Assembly: GCA_963922205.1 (NCBI GenBank)
Contig: CAWUHX010000045.1
Coordinates: 1 to 64,000, forward strand
From: Romanomermis culicivorax
Lineage: Eukaryota > Nematoda > Enoplea > Mermithida > Mermithidae
Direction: 5' to 3'
Length of the DNA: 64,000 nucleotides
A program made the position numbers and the translations under genes. The stretch's first letter is position 1; the number at the start of each line of letters is the position of its first letter. Below the pieces are notes generated by a model. It was not told where the DNA came from and made no database searches. It worked only from the letters and a program-made list of their open reading frames with translations. This document shows positions 43,379-54,494 of this stretch, piece by piece.

Positions 43379-43932
43379 AAGTTGTGCAAAGTTTTCATTT
43401 TTTGGATATCCTGTAAACCTTCATTTGTTCACTGAAATCACACTTTTCGCTCTTTTGGGGATTAGTTCTCTGAGTATTCACAGTTTCGAGAATCCCTCTT
43501 TTGCGTATTCTTTGGCTCCCACCAATTTCGCTTTTTAGGAGTGAGAGCATTGAAGGGTCATTTTCAAATGAGCTTCGGGAAGCAAAATAATGTACAAAAA
43601 TCGTTGTGATGCATCGTGGACTGAAATCTTTTTTCTCAGTTTATTCACCTACCTGCTACGAACTCGAGAAAAGTATGTATCAGTAGAGCATGTTTATTTT
43701 TTGCATGAACATTTCTCGCACCAAGACTCATTCGAAAAAGACCTTAGCGTAAGAATGGAGTTGGTGAAAACATACAGATAAAACGAAAATATATTAAGGC
43801 ATCAAATAAAGTGATAACGTAGTAAGTGAGTTGTGAAGCTTCGTTTCATTTATCATCTTTCATACCCACCTCTCAAACGAATATATTCGTTGAGCCTGAC
43901 TATACCGTATCTAAAATACGAAATGTTTCAGT
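43379..43932. other. Spacer with one small open frame
   Basis: A 63-codon plus-strand frame at 43590-43781 is charged and aromatic (EHVYFLHEHFSHQDSFEKDL) with AATAAA near 43805. I do not recognise it. Nothing else stands out. Confidence 0.3.
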
Positions 43933-44822
43933 TGTAACGTACCTGCTAACGCAGTACTGTAAATATATAGCATACTGTATGTGATAGACATTTATTAAAC
44001 ATTATTTCATTTTTCATAATTTATCGTCTCAAGGGTGTCTGGGATTCACACCCAAACATTCTCATAAATTCATGTGAAGCACTTTGTTTTGATCATCCCA
44101 CACCACATTGACCCAATTAAAGATGGACATAATTATTTCTACATTGGCACCTGGCCCTCATAATGCACATGAGAATATACATTCCATAAGTACAATAATT
44201 CCCCCAGACGCGTAAACAACACCTGCACACAGTAAAATAAGTAAAAGCCCGGCCAGACAGTAGTCTCAAGTGCAACGGTAGCGACGGTCCCACAAAACAT
44301 GTGTACACAGAGAAACAGATACAGGAAGCATGCACAGAAGCACAGAGGTGTGGCTAAGCCCACCGTAGGAAGCAAGCAAGACACGAAAAGCATGCCGTAC
44401 TAGAAAAGCGTTAAAGGGTGTGACTAAATGAGCATGAATAGTAAAGCAGGAAGCGACAATTGGCGGAAGAAGATGGACAGAAGCACGTCCTCCCGCGACG
44501 CCCAGGGAGTGGCCAAAAACGTCGTATTTAAAGAGAAGCAAAGCGTGATTTTATTATTGTTGTAATTCTCCATTTTTCGACCCCGCGCCCCATTTATTTG
44601 CAAGCGTTTTTATATTGTGAGCGAGCGACCTTTTTCGGAAGCAGTTAAGCCGTTGTTGTACTCGCGGCGTTCCCCGTTTGTTGTGTCGACGTCTCAAAGC
44701 AGCCGTCGATTATTATTATTCGCGTATTGCCCCCGTATTCCCATTCCCCCCGCTCCGTTGTAGCCGTTTCGACCGTCCGTAATTGGGTAAAGTAAAGTGC
44801 TTCACAAAATCTGGTCGTTACA
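43933..44822 (+). mobile_element. Solo LTR related to Ret-A
   Basis: The 890-bp stretch starts TGTAACGTACCTGC and ends CTGGTCGTTACA, matching the Ret-A LTR in the opposite orientation over its length but with many substitutions. CAGT flanks both sides (43929-43932 and 44823-44826). It is the scar of an older insertion whose internal part was lost by LTR-LTR recombination. Confidence 0.88.
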
Positions 44823-46082
44823 CAGTTCAGCAATTTGTTAGAAATCGATAGTACAACATGGCAAATAGCAAAACAGCTGTTTTAAAGTTACTCAAGTAGA
44901 GTCCAGGAGGTTAGAGCCAAAGCTGATTCAGATTTCAGCCCCAATTGTTCACTAAGCAAAACTCGTGAAGAGAATGAGTACATTGACGAAGTTGCTATTT
45001 GTGAAAACGATATACTTATGATTTTTCACCACAATTTGGTGATATCTTTTATCTAACTTTCTCTTTGAGAATTTTTCGAAAATTTCTCTCTCCCAGTTAT
45101 TATTAGCACACGTGCCAACATCAAGAAATTCCCTTTAGCACAGTTCTAGTTTCATTAGCACCGTGCTAAAAAAACCTTGTATCACCCTTCAAACTATTTT
45201 TGGTAGGATCATAAATTTGAGCAGCACCACTGAATAATTGTTCTGAGGGAATAATCATTGCTGGTACAGAAAAAATTTTTTTTGGCTATCAATGACAGGT
45301 TCGGCAGTGATGTTTAATTTAGGTGGTGAAATTCTTTTCATCTTCTTAATATATATTTCGGTTTCCTGTCAATCCTACAAATAAGTGTATATTAACGAGC
45401 AGACAATACAAAAAATACTTTGTCCGCTATTTTTATATCCTCTGGTTCAATTTGATATTCTTCATCCTCTCAGCTGTTGGCTATAAAATCATTAAATAAA
45501 TCAATTTCACGCTTATTATCAGTTTTTTGCTTTTTAGCTGGCGTTGAAATTCAGATCTGGCTTCACTCATTGAGATTACTAACTAAGGCTTCCACTGTTT
45601 CGACTATATCTGCCGTTGTTGCAGGTTTTTCAAAAAATTTGTATCTCTTGCACCTGGGATCAATAAAAGTAGCAATCGTAACTTCTCTATTAAAACTAAA
45701 GATTTATTCTCAAATTATATAATATTGTTTTCATTTCTTAATTACTCTTTAGTTTCGAGATTTCCAAATCTGACATCAATGTTCAACTGTAAAGCTTCAA
45801 CAAATGAACTGATTCCTCTACTGTCTGAATTTCTGGGCATATATATATATATATATATCAATAATTTGATACTGAAGAAATATAATTCATAGAACATAAT
45901 TTTAGAATAATTAAACATAATAATGCATAATTATTCATGAGCATATACACATATATATGCTATCATATACGATCCGGATCCGGTCGTATCGTAAGCAATT
46001 TTTTTGGGTCCGGATCAGATGAACCAAATTTTTTAGGATTCTGATCTGTTATGGTCAAGAAAGTCGATCCGGCCCATCCCTA
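44823..46082. mobile_element. hAT-like element, copy A (left end lost)
   Basis: The right end GGCCCATCCCTA is the inverse of the left end TAGGGATAGGCC of copy B at 49784, and both have subterminal GGATCCGG motifs. The interior 44860-45640 matches 50375-51085 in the same orientation. The left end is not found; the solo LTR lies at that side. An AT microsatellite occurs at 45840-45858. Confidence 0.6.
44880..45000 (+). pseudogene. Conserved small coding segment, copy A
   Basis: One plus-strand frame reads RVQEVRAKADSDFSPNCSLS and further to DEVAICEND. It parallels copy B (50400-50531). The flanking frame upstream is broken. Function unknown. Confidence 0.4.
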
Positions 46083-46756
46083 GTAAGAGGGACATTGGTC
46101 AGAATTTTTTCTCCCTATGTCAATTTTTTCTGCTCAAAAGTGCCGATAGACAATGTATTTATGCGTTATCTCAAGGTTTCTAGAATCATCAGTCATTAAA
46201 AAATTAAAAATGAGACAACAATGGAAATTTTCCAATTGCACGTTAAGACTAGCGAAAACAACATTAAGCAAACCATATCAAGAAGTCTATATCCCAAGAT
46301 TTGTAAAAACTCGACTAAGTGCATTGCTGCGAGCTCAAATAAAGATGTTTAAAGCGAGAATTATCGTTACGGCGCGAAACACCGGAAGCTTTCCGAACAA
46401 AGACGCTACTAAAATGATGAAAAAGTCACTCTAGAGATGCCTTTCATTTTTCTTGACATGAATTTTCAGCTGAAAAACAATGGCATTTATTCGTCAAAAA
46501 AGTGGATTCGGCCCATCAATATCAAAAATATACGCAATTAAATTCAAAAACGAAGATGGAAAAGACGAAAAACTGGTCTTCATCGAATTGGTTGACGCGT
46601 AGATGTTTACCTCGTCAACACATTTGAGGTAGAATAATGCGTTTGCATTACATATTAGTAAAATGAAGGCGTCCGAATTTTTCGACTAAAATGCGTTTAA
46701 ATAACCGATAAACCGGGCCTTGATGTCGGGACAAGCAGAAACACTCATAAGAATTT
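46083..46756. other. Spacer with unrecognised open frames
   Basis: A plus-strand frame at 46153-46434 (93 codons) is basic (CTLRLAKTTLSKPYQEVYIP) and a second short one starts near 46481 (MAFIRQKSGFGPSISKIYAI). Neither is recognised. The start of this stretch abuts the hAT-like terminus. Confidence 0.3.
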
Positions 46757-49052
46757 TCAAAACACAGTTATAAATTTAGTCCTACGATGTATTTTTTTGG
46801 CAATAGTATTCAGATATTCTGGTGAATTATTAGTTGCATCGCTTACTCCAAGTAATTGAAATCAATTTGAGAGCAATCGCCCAAATTGCCCAGAATAGAT
46901 GCGAAGCCTTAAATGCAGCGAGAATATGTTTATAAAATTATAAAATTTTCAGATAGAACCAATTACCATAAGCGATTCTTGAACCTGCTTGTTTAACTCA
47001 TCAATGTCGCGTTTCTTGGGCGGGGGAAGAAAGTTGAGCTCGTTGAATTCTGCCAGATATTCTCTAATCCACCACCTTCTAAATGTTTCATCCGGGTAGA
47101 GTGAGTAGTCAACGTCATCAGTACCTATGATATGACCAATAGAGCTGCAATTGGGAAATCAAAATCCAGACTGAAAGAAAATGAATAGGAACAGGAAGAG
47201 AAAAACGTATCAAAGTTCATCAACTGGCAACAAAATATATCATGCAAAATTTCGATTCACTCAATTTAGTTTATCAGGAATTATATCAAATGCTGTGCTG
47301 GCTGATTACCCGCAAACTCAGCAAAATGATTGGCTATATCGAAGGACTGAAAATTAGGGCCAGCGTATTCAAAATCTATAAAGTCGATTTCATTGTCTGA
47401 AAAAGGGTTGATGAAAAGCATGAAAATTTTCAAAAAGCGGAAAATCAGTTACTATTGTATATTATATTATTTAATAATAAATCGTTATGACAAAATACAA
47501 CTGGTGATTTGAGTCTTTCGAATGCTGCTTCTATAAAAACTACTTCTAGCTCTATATCGGCCTTGGAAACAAAGGTTCCCACAAATCTAGAAAGTTAAAA
47601 ATTACGAGAAAAGTTTCTTCATTTTTTTAAACGTAACAATACTTATTCTGACTCGACGGATCACCAAAGCGATCTTTCCAAGCTGCCAGGAATCGTCTGA
47701 TTAATCGAAAAAACACCGGTATGTGAAAATCCAGCATTTTATTCTCTATGTACTGAGAAATTTTGATCGAATGGAATTTGGCGAGTTTTCGAGCAACGAG
47801 CCTGAAATAAAAAAGAATCACATGATGGTGAACCGTGATAGCTTCTGTAAAAGACAGTGTGAATTATTTATCCTATTATTGATCATTCGTTTGATTATAA
47901 AAGTTTTAATTTTTCCAATCACCTAGAAATAGTAATATCTCGAACACCCTTGGTGTCGATTACTCGGCCAGGAACAAAGCCATAAGCAATACCGTTCTCG
48001 AACGTGCAATAAAGTGGAGGTGATAAGTCATTTCTAAAAGCTATATTCATGCAAAGTTGTTCGCATTTTCTACAAAATAAATAAAGATGAAACAAGGAAT
48101 TACGAAATTCCAGATCTGTACCGATCAATTATCAGTTCGGTTTTGGCTCCATATATACTGAATACTATTCTATCTTTCTTAGGATCATCGTTGTTGGCCC
48201 AGAAGCTGATGACTCTATTCGTCAAACCATTATTGAAACACTAGAAAGGATAGCAGCCTGTATATATGACAGAAAGTTTTCATCGCTGTCAAAATTTTCT
48301 TCTGAAAGACCAGGATTAGACTTACTTGACATACGCAGCCAGCAATATTGTGTTAGGTTGCTCAGGGGTACTGTAGGATTTTCGAGTAACTGAGCTGGTG
48401 ATCAACTTACTTCTTGTGTAGATAACCCCGGTGGAGCATAAAGATACACCTAAGGGTAGTGGTAAACCACTGTATCGAAGAGCCGGAATACCCTTCTGAC
48501 CAGAAAAATCGTCATATACCCTTGGACTTCTTTGAAGAAAATTTTTTGATTACCTTTCTTGTATTATATTTGATAATAATGCTTAATGAGCTATCTCTCT
48601 ATTTGTTTGTCTGCTCACTGACCCCTCACCCCCGATTAAAAGTCAAAGGATTCCCCTGGAGAATTCTTGCCATGCATGTCTGCGGTGGAGCGAGCAAAAA
48701 CAGGAAACGGCACGAGAATTTCCAATTTTTCTGGAAATTGGTCAAATCTAAAACTTAATCTTCTAGATTGGAGTTACTTATTGCAATTTTTTAACTTTTT
48801 ATCAAAAACTGAACGAAAGTATCTTTCTAATATTTGTGCAAGGCGAGGGGTCATATATTATTAATATATGACAAAATGACATTGTAACTAAACATGTGAT
48901 TGGCTGTACGCATTTACTTCAAATCTGACGTTGTTCACGTCCCAGTTTGGACGAATTTTTTCAATGATTTTGAAGGCATTGACCGGGGGTGAATTCGACC
49001 GAGGTTCACTAATATAAATATTATAGTGTGGAACTTCATTGAGAGCGGTCAT
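46757..49052 (-). CDS. Choline/ethanolamine kinase, nine exons
   Basis: Spliced minus-strand exons (49052-48918, 48240-48122, 48069-47923, 47801-47643, 47586-47453, 47396-47310, 47124-46967, 46907-46847, about 46818-46757) have GT..AG borders and matching phases. The protein phosphorylates choline or ethanolamine with ATP, the first step of the CDP pathway of phospholipid synthesis, in the cytosol. Motifs: KIIEKIRPNWDVNNVRF and FNNGLTNR near the N-terminus, PPLYCTFENGIAYGFVPGR, the Brenner-type VVFCHNDLLLNNII, NEIDFIDFEYAGPNFQSFDI, and SHLFWAIWAI near the end. The first intron is 677 bases, others 28-185. A Met at 49133 is an alternative start but adds a hydrophobic stretch probably belonging to leader or intron. 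In exon 8 the family's C-terminal IDF-Y motif is one base out of frame, and the last intron would be only 28 bases, so the terminus is uncertain. Choline and ethanolamine kinases cannot be separated by eye. Confidence 0.9.
48241..48917 (-). other. First intron of the kinase gene
   Basis: The 677-base intron runs from GTAAAT to CTTTCTAG. A 99-codon plus-strand frame inside (48459-48758) has no recognisable domain and is probably chance. Confidence 0.7.
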
Positions 49053-49139
49053 CCGGTCTACATAAAAATATCCAGTTATAGAAAAAACATCAGTAAATAA
49101 CGTTATGCAAAGAATGTGGAAGAACGTCATCAACTAGTT

Positions 49140-49783
49140 GGATAACCAAAATAAGTCGGAATCCTATATTTTAGAAGCTCTGAAACTAGGCAAATGATTA
49201 GATGTTAGTCACACAATAAAAAAGAAAACGATATATGAAGTTGACGAATCGAAGTTCTACTCATAATCCGGTCTTAGACAATAAGAACGTTTCAACTGTG
49301 TTCAACCCTGACAACGGCGACATATTTTAAAAATTGAAAGACGGTGATGTCTCAAGTGGGACCCAAACCGGTAGTTGGGGGGCCCTCCATCGCAAAAGTT
49401 TGACCGTATGAAAAATTAACGAAGAGTCCGACACTATTTTTCGAGACGACGGCACTACACTCACACCAAATAGGCCAAGACCCGATGAAAATCAGTTTTA
49501 GGTCGAAATGGACTTCTCATGAGTAAAATTTGTCAAAAAATGCCACTTTTTTTTCTAAAATAAGCTTAACGTTCCGCGTCTAAACTGTAAATCATTGGTT
49601 ATGAACGTATTTTTCCGGTTTTCGTACGGAAAAACACATTCTTCAGCGCTCGCTGATCCCCTCCCAAAGATTTAGGACACTTGGCTACCCACACCTCCTA
49701 AAGATGGCTTTTGAAGCCGTAACAGACTAGTTTGGTGCTTTCACAGGTATGTTAGGAATGATAACTGTTTTTTCCGTAATGGG
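49140..49783. other. Upstream region of the kinase gene
   Basis: No gene recognised. It should hold the kinase promoter and any leader exon. It ends at the left terminus of the hAT-like copy B. Confidence 0.4.
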
Positions 49784-50336
49784 TAGGGATAGGCCCGGTA
49801 TCCGGATCCGCTGAACCGAATTTTTTTGGATCCGGATCCACTTCTAACAATGATTAAGATCCGCTCATAATCGGATCCTTATTCATTCCAATTTTCAGTA
49901 AGTTTCACAAAAATTTTACGCCAACGGTAGCTAAATTATGCTTGACAAACATAAATTTTTCTAGAGTAATCACCCTGGGTTAGCACACGTCAGAACAGTT
50001 ATCATTGTTGACAAATGATACTTTGTTGATCTCTAATTAATGTGTGAGTTTGTCAATTCTAGTTTTGCCATGAAACCATGCTTGGTGTTGGTGCTTCCAA
50101 AAGGAATAAGACTCTCATCTGATTCTAATTAAATTAGCTCATTTTTACATTATGAACTTAGTTAGTTGGCCGACAAGTAAATATTCAGTAGTTAGTTTGA
50201 CAGTAATACTTTTAAGAATCACTAAATTTGCGTTGTTTGGAAAAAACTTAACATGTTTTCATTGTGTCCGGAACTGCATTTCAATTTCAATATAGGTTCT
50301 TGATTTTTCAGAAAACTTTTATACAATTATATTTGC

Positions 50337-50531
50337 TTGCTACTCACTATTACTGATTTGCATAAACTTCACCATATGTCAAAACAGCTGTTTTCAAATT
50401 ACTCAAGTAGTGTCCAGGAGGTTAGAGCCAAATCTGACTCAGATTCCAGCATCAATCGTTCACTAAGCAAAAGTCATGAGGAGAATTGGGATATGGACGG
50501 AGTTGCTATTTGTGATAACAACGACCTTTGA
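50337..50531 (+). CDS. Conserved small coding segment, copy B
   Basis: The 64-codon frame ends in VQEVRAKSDSDSSINRSLSK and MDGVAICDNNDL. The same frame is open in copy A with mostly conservative changes and no indels, hinting at former constraint. It is likely the last exon of a transposon gene. Unknown family. Confidence 0.45.
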   Translation: MLLTITDLHKLHHMSKQLFSNYSSSVQEVRAKSDSDSSINRSLSKSHEENWDMDGVAICDNNDL

Positions 50532-50880
50532 TTTTTCACCACAATTTGGTGATATATTTTATCTAACTTTCTCCTCGAGAATTTTTCAAAAATTCCTCTC
50601 TTTCAGTCATTAGCACATGTTCTAACATCGAAAAATTTCCATTAGCACGGCTTTAGTTTCATCAGCACCCTGCTAAAAAACACGGGTACCACCCTTCTAA
50701 CGATTTCTGGTAGGATCATAAATTTGACCAGGACCCCTGAATAATTGTTGAGCGAAGATAATCGCTGTTAATGCAGACAAAAGTTTTCCGGCTGTCAATG
50801 ACAAGTTCGGCAGCGATGTTTAATTTAGGTGGTGCAATTCTTTTTATCTTCTTGATTTATATTCCGATTTCCTGTCAATC

Positions 50881-51084
50881 CTACAAATTAGTATGAGACA
50901 ATACAAAAAATACTTTGTTCATTATATTTATATCCTCTGGTTCAATTTGATCTTCCCCATCCTCACTGCTGCTGGCTATAAAGTCATCATCAATTTCACG
51001 CTCATTTTCAGTCTTTTGCTTTTTAGCTGGCGTTGAAATTATGATCTGACTCTGATCATTGAGATTACTAACTAAGGTTTTCAA
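50881..51084 (-). CDS. Acidic small coding segment on the opposite strand
   Basis: The 67-codon frame reads TLVSNLNDQSQIIISTPAKK followed by an acidic run DDDFIASSSEDGEDQIEPED. Copy A (about 45440-45600) encodes the same with stops. It resembles the start of a nuclear transposon protein but cannot be assigned. Confidence 0.4.
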   Translation of the reverse strand: MKTLVSNLNDQSQIIISTPAKKQKTENEREIDDDFIASSSEDGEDQIEPEDINIMNKVFFVLSHTNL

Positions 51085-51189
51085 TATGGCTCCAAAAAAT
51101 CACCACTCTCCGGAGATGAGAGAGGGAAGGGAAACGAAAAAGGAAAAAAGAGAGGGAAAGAAAAAAGGGAAGAATGAAGGAGACACAGC

Positions 51190-51780
51190 GAAATAGTGTC
51201 AGCCAGCCAATCAAAAAAGCAACCAACTAACCAATCAATTAAACCAACCCGGGAATTAACCAACCAATCAACTGGTTTGGGAAGCAACCAACCAATTCGA
51301 GAAACAATAAAACCAACTGGTCAAGAAAACGACTAATCTGGGAATCACCCAACTGGTCTGGAGCAACCAACCAACCAACTGATCTATGAAGCCAACAATC
51401 AATCTGAGGATTAAACAGCCAACTGGAATGGAAAGCAACCAACCAACTGATCTAGGAAACAACCAATCAATTTGGGAAACAACCAACCAACTAACTGATC
51501 TGGGAATCAAACAACAAACTGATTAGGAAAACAACCAATAATTTGGGGAGTAACTTATAATTTGGGAGGTAACCAATTAATCTGGGCGTCAAACAAGTAG
51601 CTGATCTGGAAAGCAACCAACCAACCAATTGATCTGAGAAATAACCAACCAATTTAGGAAACAATCAACCAGCAAATCCGTGAACCAACTAACCAACCAA
51701 CTAATCTAGGAAACAACTAACCAATTTGGGAATCAACCAATCGACCAACTGATTTGTGAAGCAACCAACTAACCAGACTG
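51190..51780 (+). repeat. Degenerate AACCAACC minisatellite, block 1
   Basis: Units of about 15-22 bases built on AACCAACCAA-CTGATCTGGGAA repeat some 25 times with heavy variation. Open frames here (WLVASQ-type repeats on the minus strand) are by-products. Confidence 0.85.
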
Positions 51781-52135
51781 CCCCATAGGGAGCGGTATGA
51801 TTCGGTATTTATTACCCCTATCTAAGGTCTTAAAAATTGATCACTGGATGCCTTATTCTGAGACAAACTAGAGTGGACATTTAGCTACACAACCCCACCA
51901 AATTTTCAACTTTACCCCTAAACCTGAAAAATATTATCTTGGCTTGGGGCAGACAATCCCACGGGGAGGGGTATGAGGGGGGTATTACCCCTACCTAAAG
52001 TCCTTAAAATTGATCACTGGTTGCCTAACTTTGAGACAAAATGACGTGTTTAGTGGACATTTAGCTACACTACCTCCGAAAATTTCCAATTTTACCCTGC
52101 CTGAAAAATTTGACCTTGGGGACTTCTGCAACCAA
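51781..52135 (+). repeat. Direct duplication of a ~175-bp unit
   Basis: Two copies, each with ATTACCCCTA, TAAAATTGATCACTGG and GTGGACATTTAGCTACAC, follow one another. A third, inverted copy lies at about 59090-59240. Confidence 0.85.
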
Positions 52136-52145
52136 CCAATCTGGT

Positions 52146-52829
52146 ATAGAGATGGCACGAGTCCAGTTTTATGTAGTTTCCGAATCTGAATCCAGGAATT
52201 TAGTAAGTACCGAATCCGTATCCTACATTAATATTTATGTCAATTAAATTTGTAAAATCGGAAAAGCAACCAAAAATTTAGATTATTCGGCAGCAATATC
52301 TGTCACTTTTCCGAACTGATGGCGTTTCAATCATTCCCCAAAAAATGAGAAAAAAAATTATGTTTACAAAATGCAAAAATTTGTGAAGACCGCAGAAAAA
52401 TTTTGTGAATAAATTGAAAAAGTCTTCATTTTCTAAGATATACTAACGCGCAATATGAAAGACAAACTGATTAAATCATGAGGTGAGACATTCTGGGTGG
52501 TAACAACTACTGAATGCTAACTAGTAAGTAGAATAGACATGGTTATGGTCGCCCTCGAGCTGGATTATAGCAAGCAATGATGAAAATAATCATTACCGGC
52601 GCGAAGCGCCGAAAAATTTTCAGGTTTCGACCTTTTAGAATGCACTGGAACGCACCTTCCCGACATATTTCTCATACACTTGACATTTTCCAATGGATTC
52701 GGACTCGGCCTAAAATTTTGGGCAAGACTACCGAATCCAAATCCGGAAAATCAGTGAAGTCGAATCCGAATCCAGAAACAAAGATCGAATCCAGCCGAAT
52801 CCGAATCCGGGATTTGTCCCATTCCTAGT
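52146..52829. mobile_element. hAT-like MITE inside the minisatellite
   Basis: Left end TAGAGATGGCACGAGTCC and right-end complement TAGGAATGGGACAAATCC are inverted. GAATCCG motifs recur near both ends, as in copies A and B. AACCAACC repeats resume right after it, so it interrupts the array. A target duplication is not clear. It contains a CCGGCG hairpin at 52596-52611. Confidence 0.65.
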
Positions 52830-53300
52830 AGTCAACCAATTAACATTGGAAGTAACCAACCCATCTGAGAAACAATCAACCAGCCAAAAACAAATCTGGG
52901 AAGAATCGACCAATGTGGGAGTCAATCAACCAACCGCTCAATCAATTTACGAAACAACTGAACAGTCAATCTGGGAAACAGCCAACTAAACAATCAGGGA
53001 TTCAGCAACCGTGAACCGAAAAATTAAAAAAACAATCAACAAGGTTGGGATTCAAACTTCAAGCAGGCAACTAACCAATAAAATGATCTGGTGAATAACT
53101 TATAGATCTGGGAGTCGTTAAAGCAACGATCCAAACTAGGGAACTAATCTGGGTGGCAGTACACGAACGAAACATACCTCGGAAACTAAAAAATCCACCT
53201 AATCTTAGAGTCAATCAATTTGGGAATTCCTGAACCAACAAATGTGACATGAGCATCAACAAACCAGTAGTGATCAATGCGGAATTCGGGTTCTGAAACA
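52830..53300 (+). repeat. Degenerate AACCAACC minisatellite, block 2
   Basis: This continues block 1 beyond the MITE with more decayed units and increasing unrelated sequence toward 53300. Confidence 0.7.
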
Positions 53301-54494
53301 GAAGTAATAGAGAGAATTGATTTTTTTGTGCGCAGTTTACGTGTACAAAAATCGGCAAAATCAGCGTAAAAAAAATTTTATAACTCGGGTTGGGGGGCTA
53401 TGCCCCCCAAATGTTTCAAGGGTTAAAAAAGACAAAGGTGCTCCTTAGGTTTTTTTTCGATGAAAAGTCAAGTCAGAAATGCCAATTTTACAGTAAATTA
53501 AGTGAAAAAATGTGGCCCCCCGAAAAAAATTCCTGGCTAGGCTATAGGCCTGCCTGCATAACACAAAAGTACACAGTATTGAAGAATCCAGCTTCTGCTG
53601 TTTTAGGTTCTGACGTTATAAAATGCTGGAGAATTAATTTATCGATAACTTAACAAGATTAAAGAAACAAGGTTCAAATTTTGTGTTCAAAAACATGTCT
53701 TTATCATTTTATCATTAAAAACGGTACTTTTACTGTCTTTAGTTTGAAAAAATTCAATTTAAACTTGAAATTCCTGAAAATTTCTTTCCTTTTTCACGTA
53801 AAATCCCCAAACAATTTTTCCTTTTCCGGATTTTTCCCCCAAAAAGCACGATTTGGGCGAAAACAGTGGATAGATCAATGTAAAGAATCATAAAATAGAG
53901 TCCGGCCCTTCGCGCCGGAAAATTTTTCAGTGTTTCCTGATTTAAGGGCCTGGAGAAGCATTTTATAATTTTATGATCAGATAGTGCGACAAAAATCTTT
54001 GTCTCACAACAAAAAAACAGTGATAAAAAGCACAGAAGAATACATTCAGGAGGAAAAGAGAAATACGATCAGGATGGTTTTTTATGGCGTAAAAAATTTT
54101 TTACTGCTTTTCCGTCAAAACGGTGTTTTTTATGGCGTAAAAAAATTTTGAGATTTAAAATTGCAGAGGCGGATTTAAAAAAAAATACTGGCGCCTCGTG
54201 AAGATTCTGATTTAAATGAATGCTCATTAGTTTTGTATGGGACGAACATTTTTGGGTTCGTACATTTGTTGGGAATTTTTTCAAAATTACAACGATTTCC
54301 GGCATGTCCTGGTCGGACAACGCCTTTCCAGGCTCTAAAATCAGTAAAATACTGGAAAATTTTCCGGTATATTGCGCCGGATTGTACTTCATATGTAGTT
54401 TTCGGATTTGTTCATCTAAGCGAGCTTTGAAAATATACGTTTGCAGATTTTATTCAACGTTTTTTAGTTGCATTGCATAAGGTAATAGTATCGG
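53301..54494. other. Non-coding stretch with two hairpins
   Basis: A perfect hairpin TTGGGGGGC|TAT|GCCCCCCAA lies at 53390-53410, and a CCGGC..GCCGG hairpin with one mismatch at 53902-53918. A block GTTTTTTATGGCGTAAAAAA occurs twice near 54076-54150. No gene recognised. Confidence 0.6.

Larger units (their letters stand above)
49784..51085. mobile_element. hAT-like element, copy B (right end lost)
   Basis: The left end is TAGGGATAGGCCCGG followed by GGATCCG repeats. The interior after 50370 matches copy A. A splice-acceptor-like TTGATTTTTCAG lies at about 50312. Sequence similarity ends near 51085, where unrelated minisatellite-associated DNA begins. Confidence 0.6.

Noticed and set aside
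48459..48758. 99-codon plus-strand frame inside the first kinase intron
   Set aside because: No domain, no homologous copy in the window, and opposite strand to the gene; chance is sufficient.
51081..51510. Minus-strand frames with WLVASQ-type repeats
   Set aside because: By-products of the AACCAACC minisatellite.
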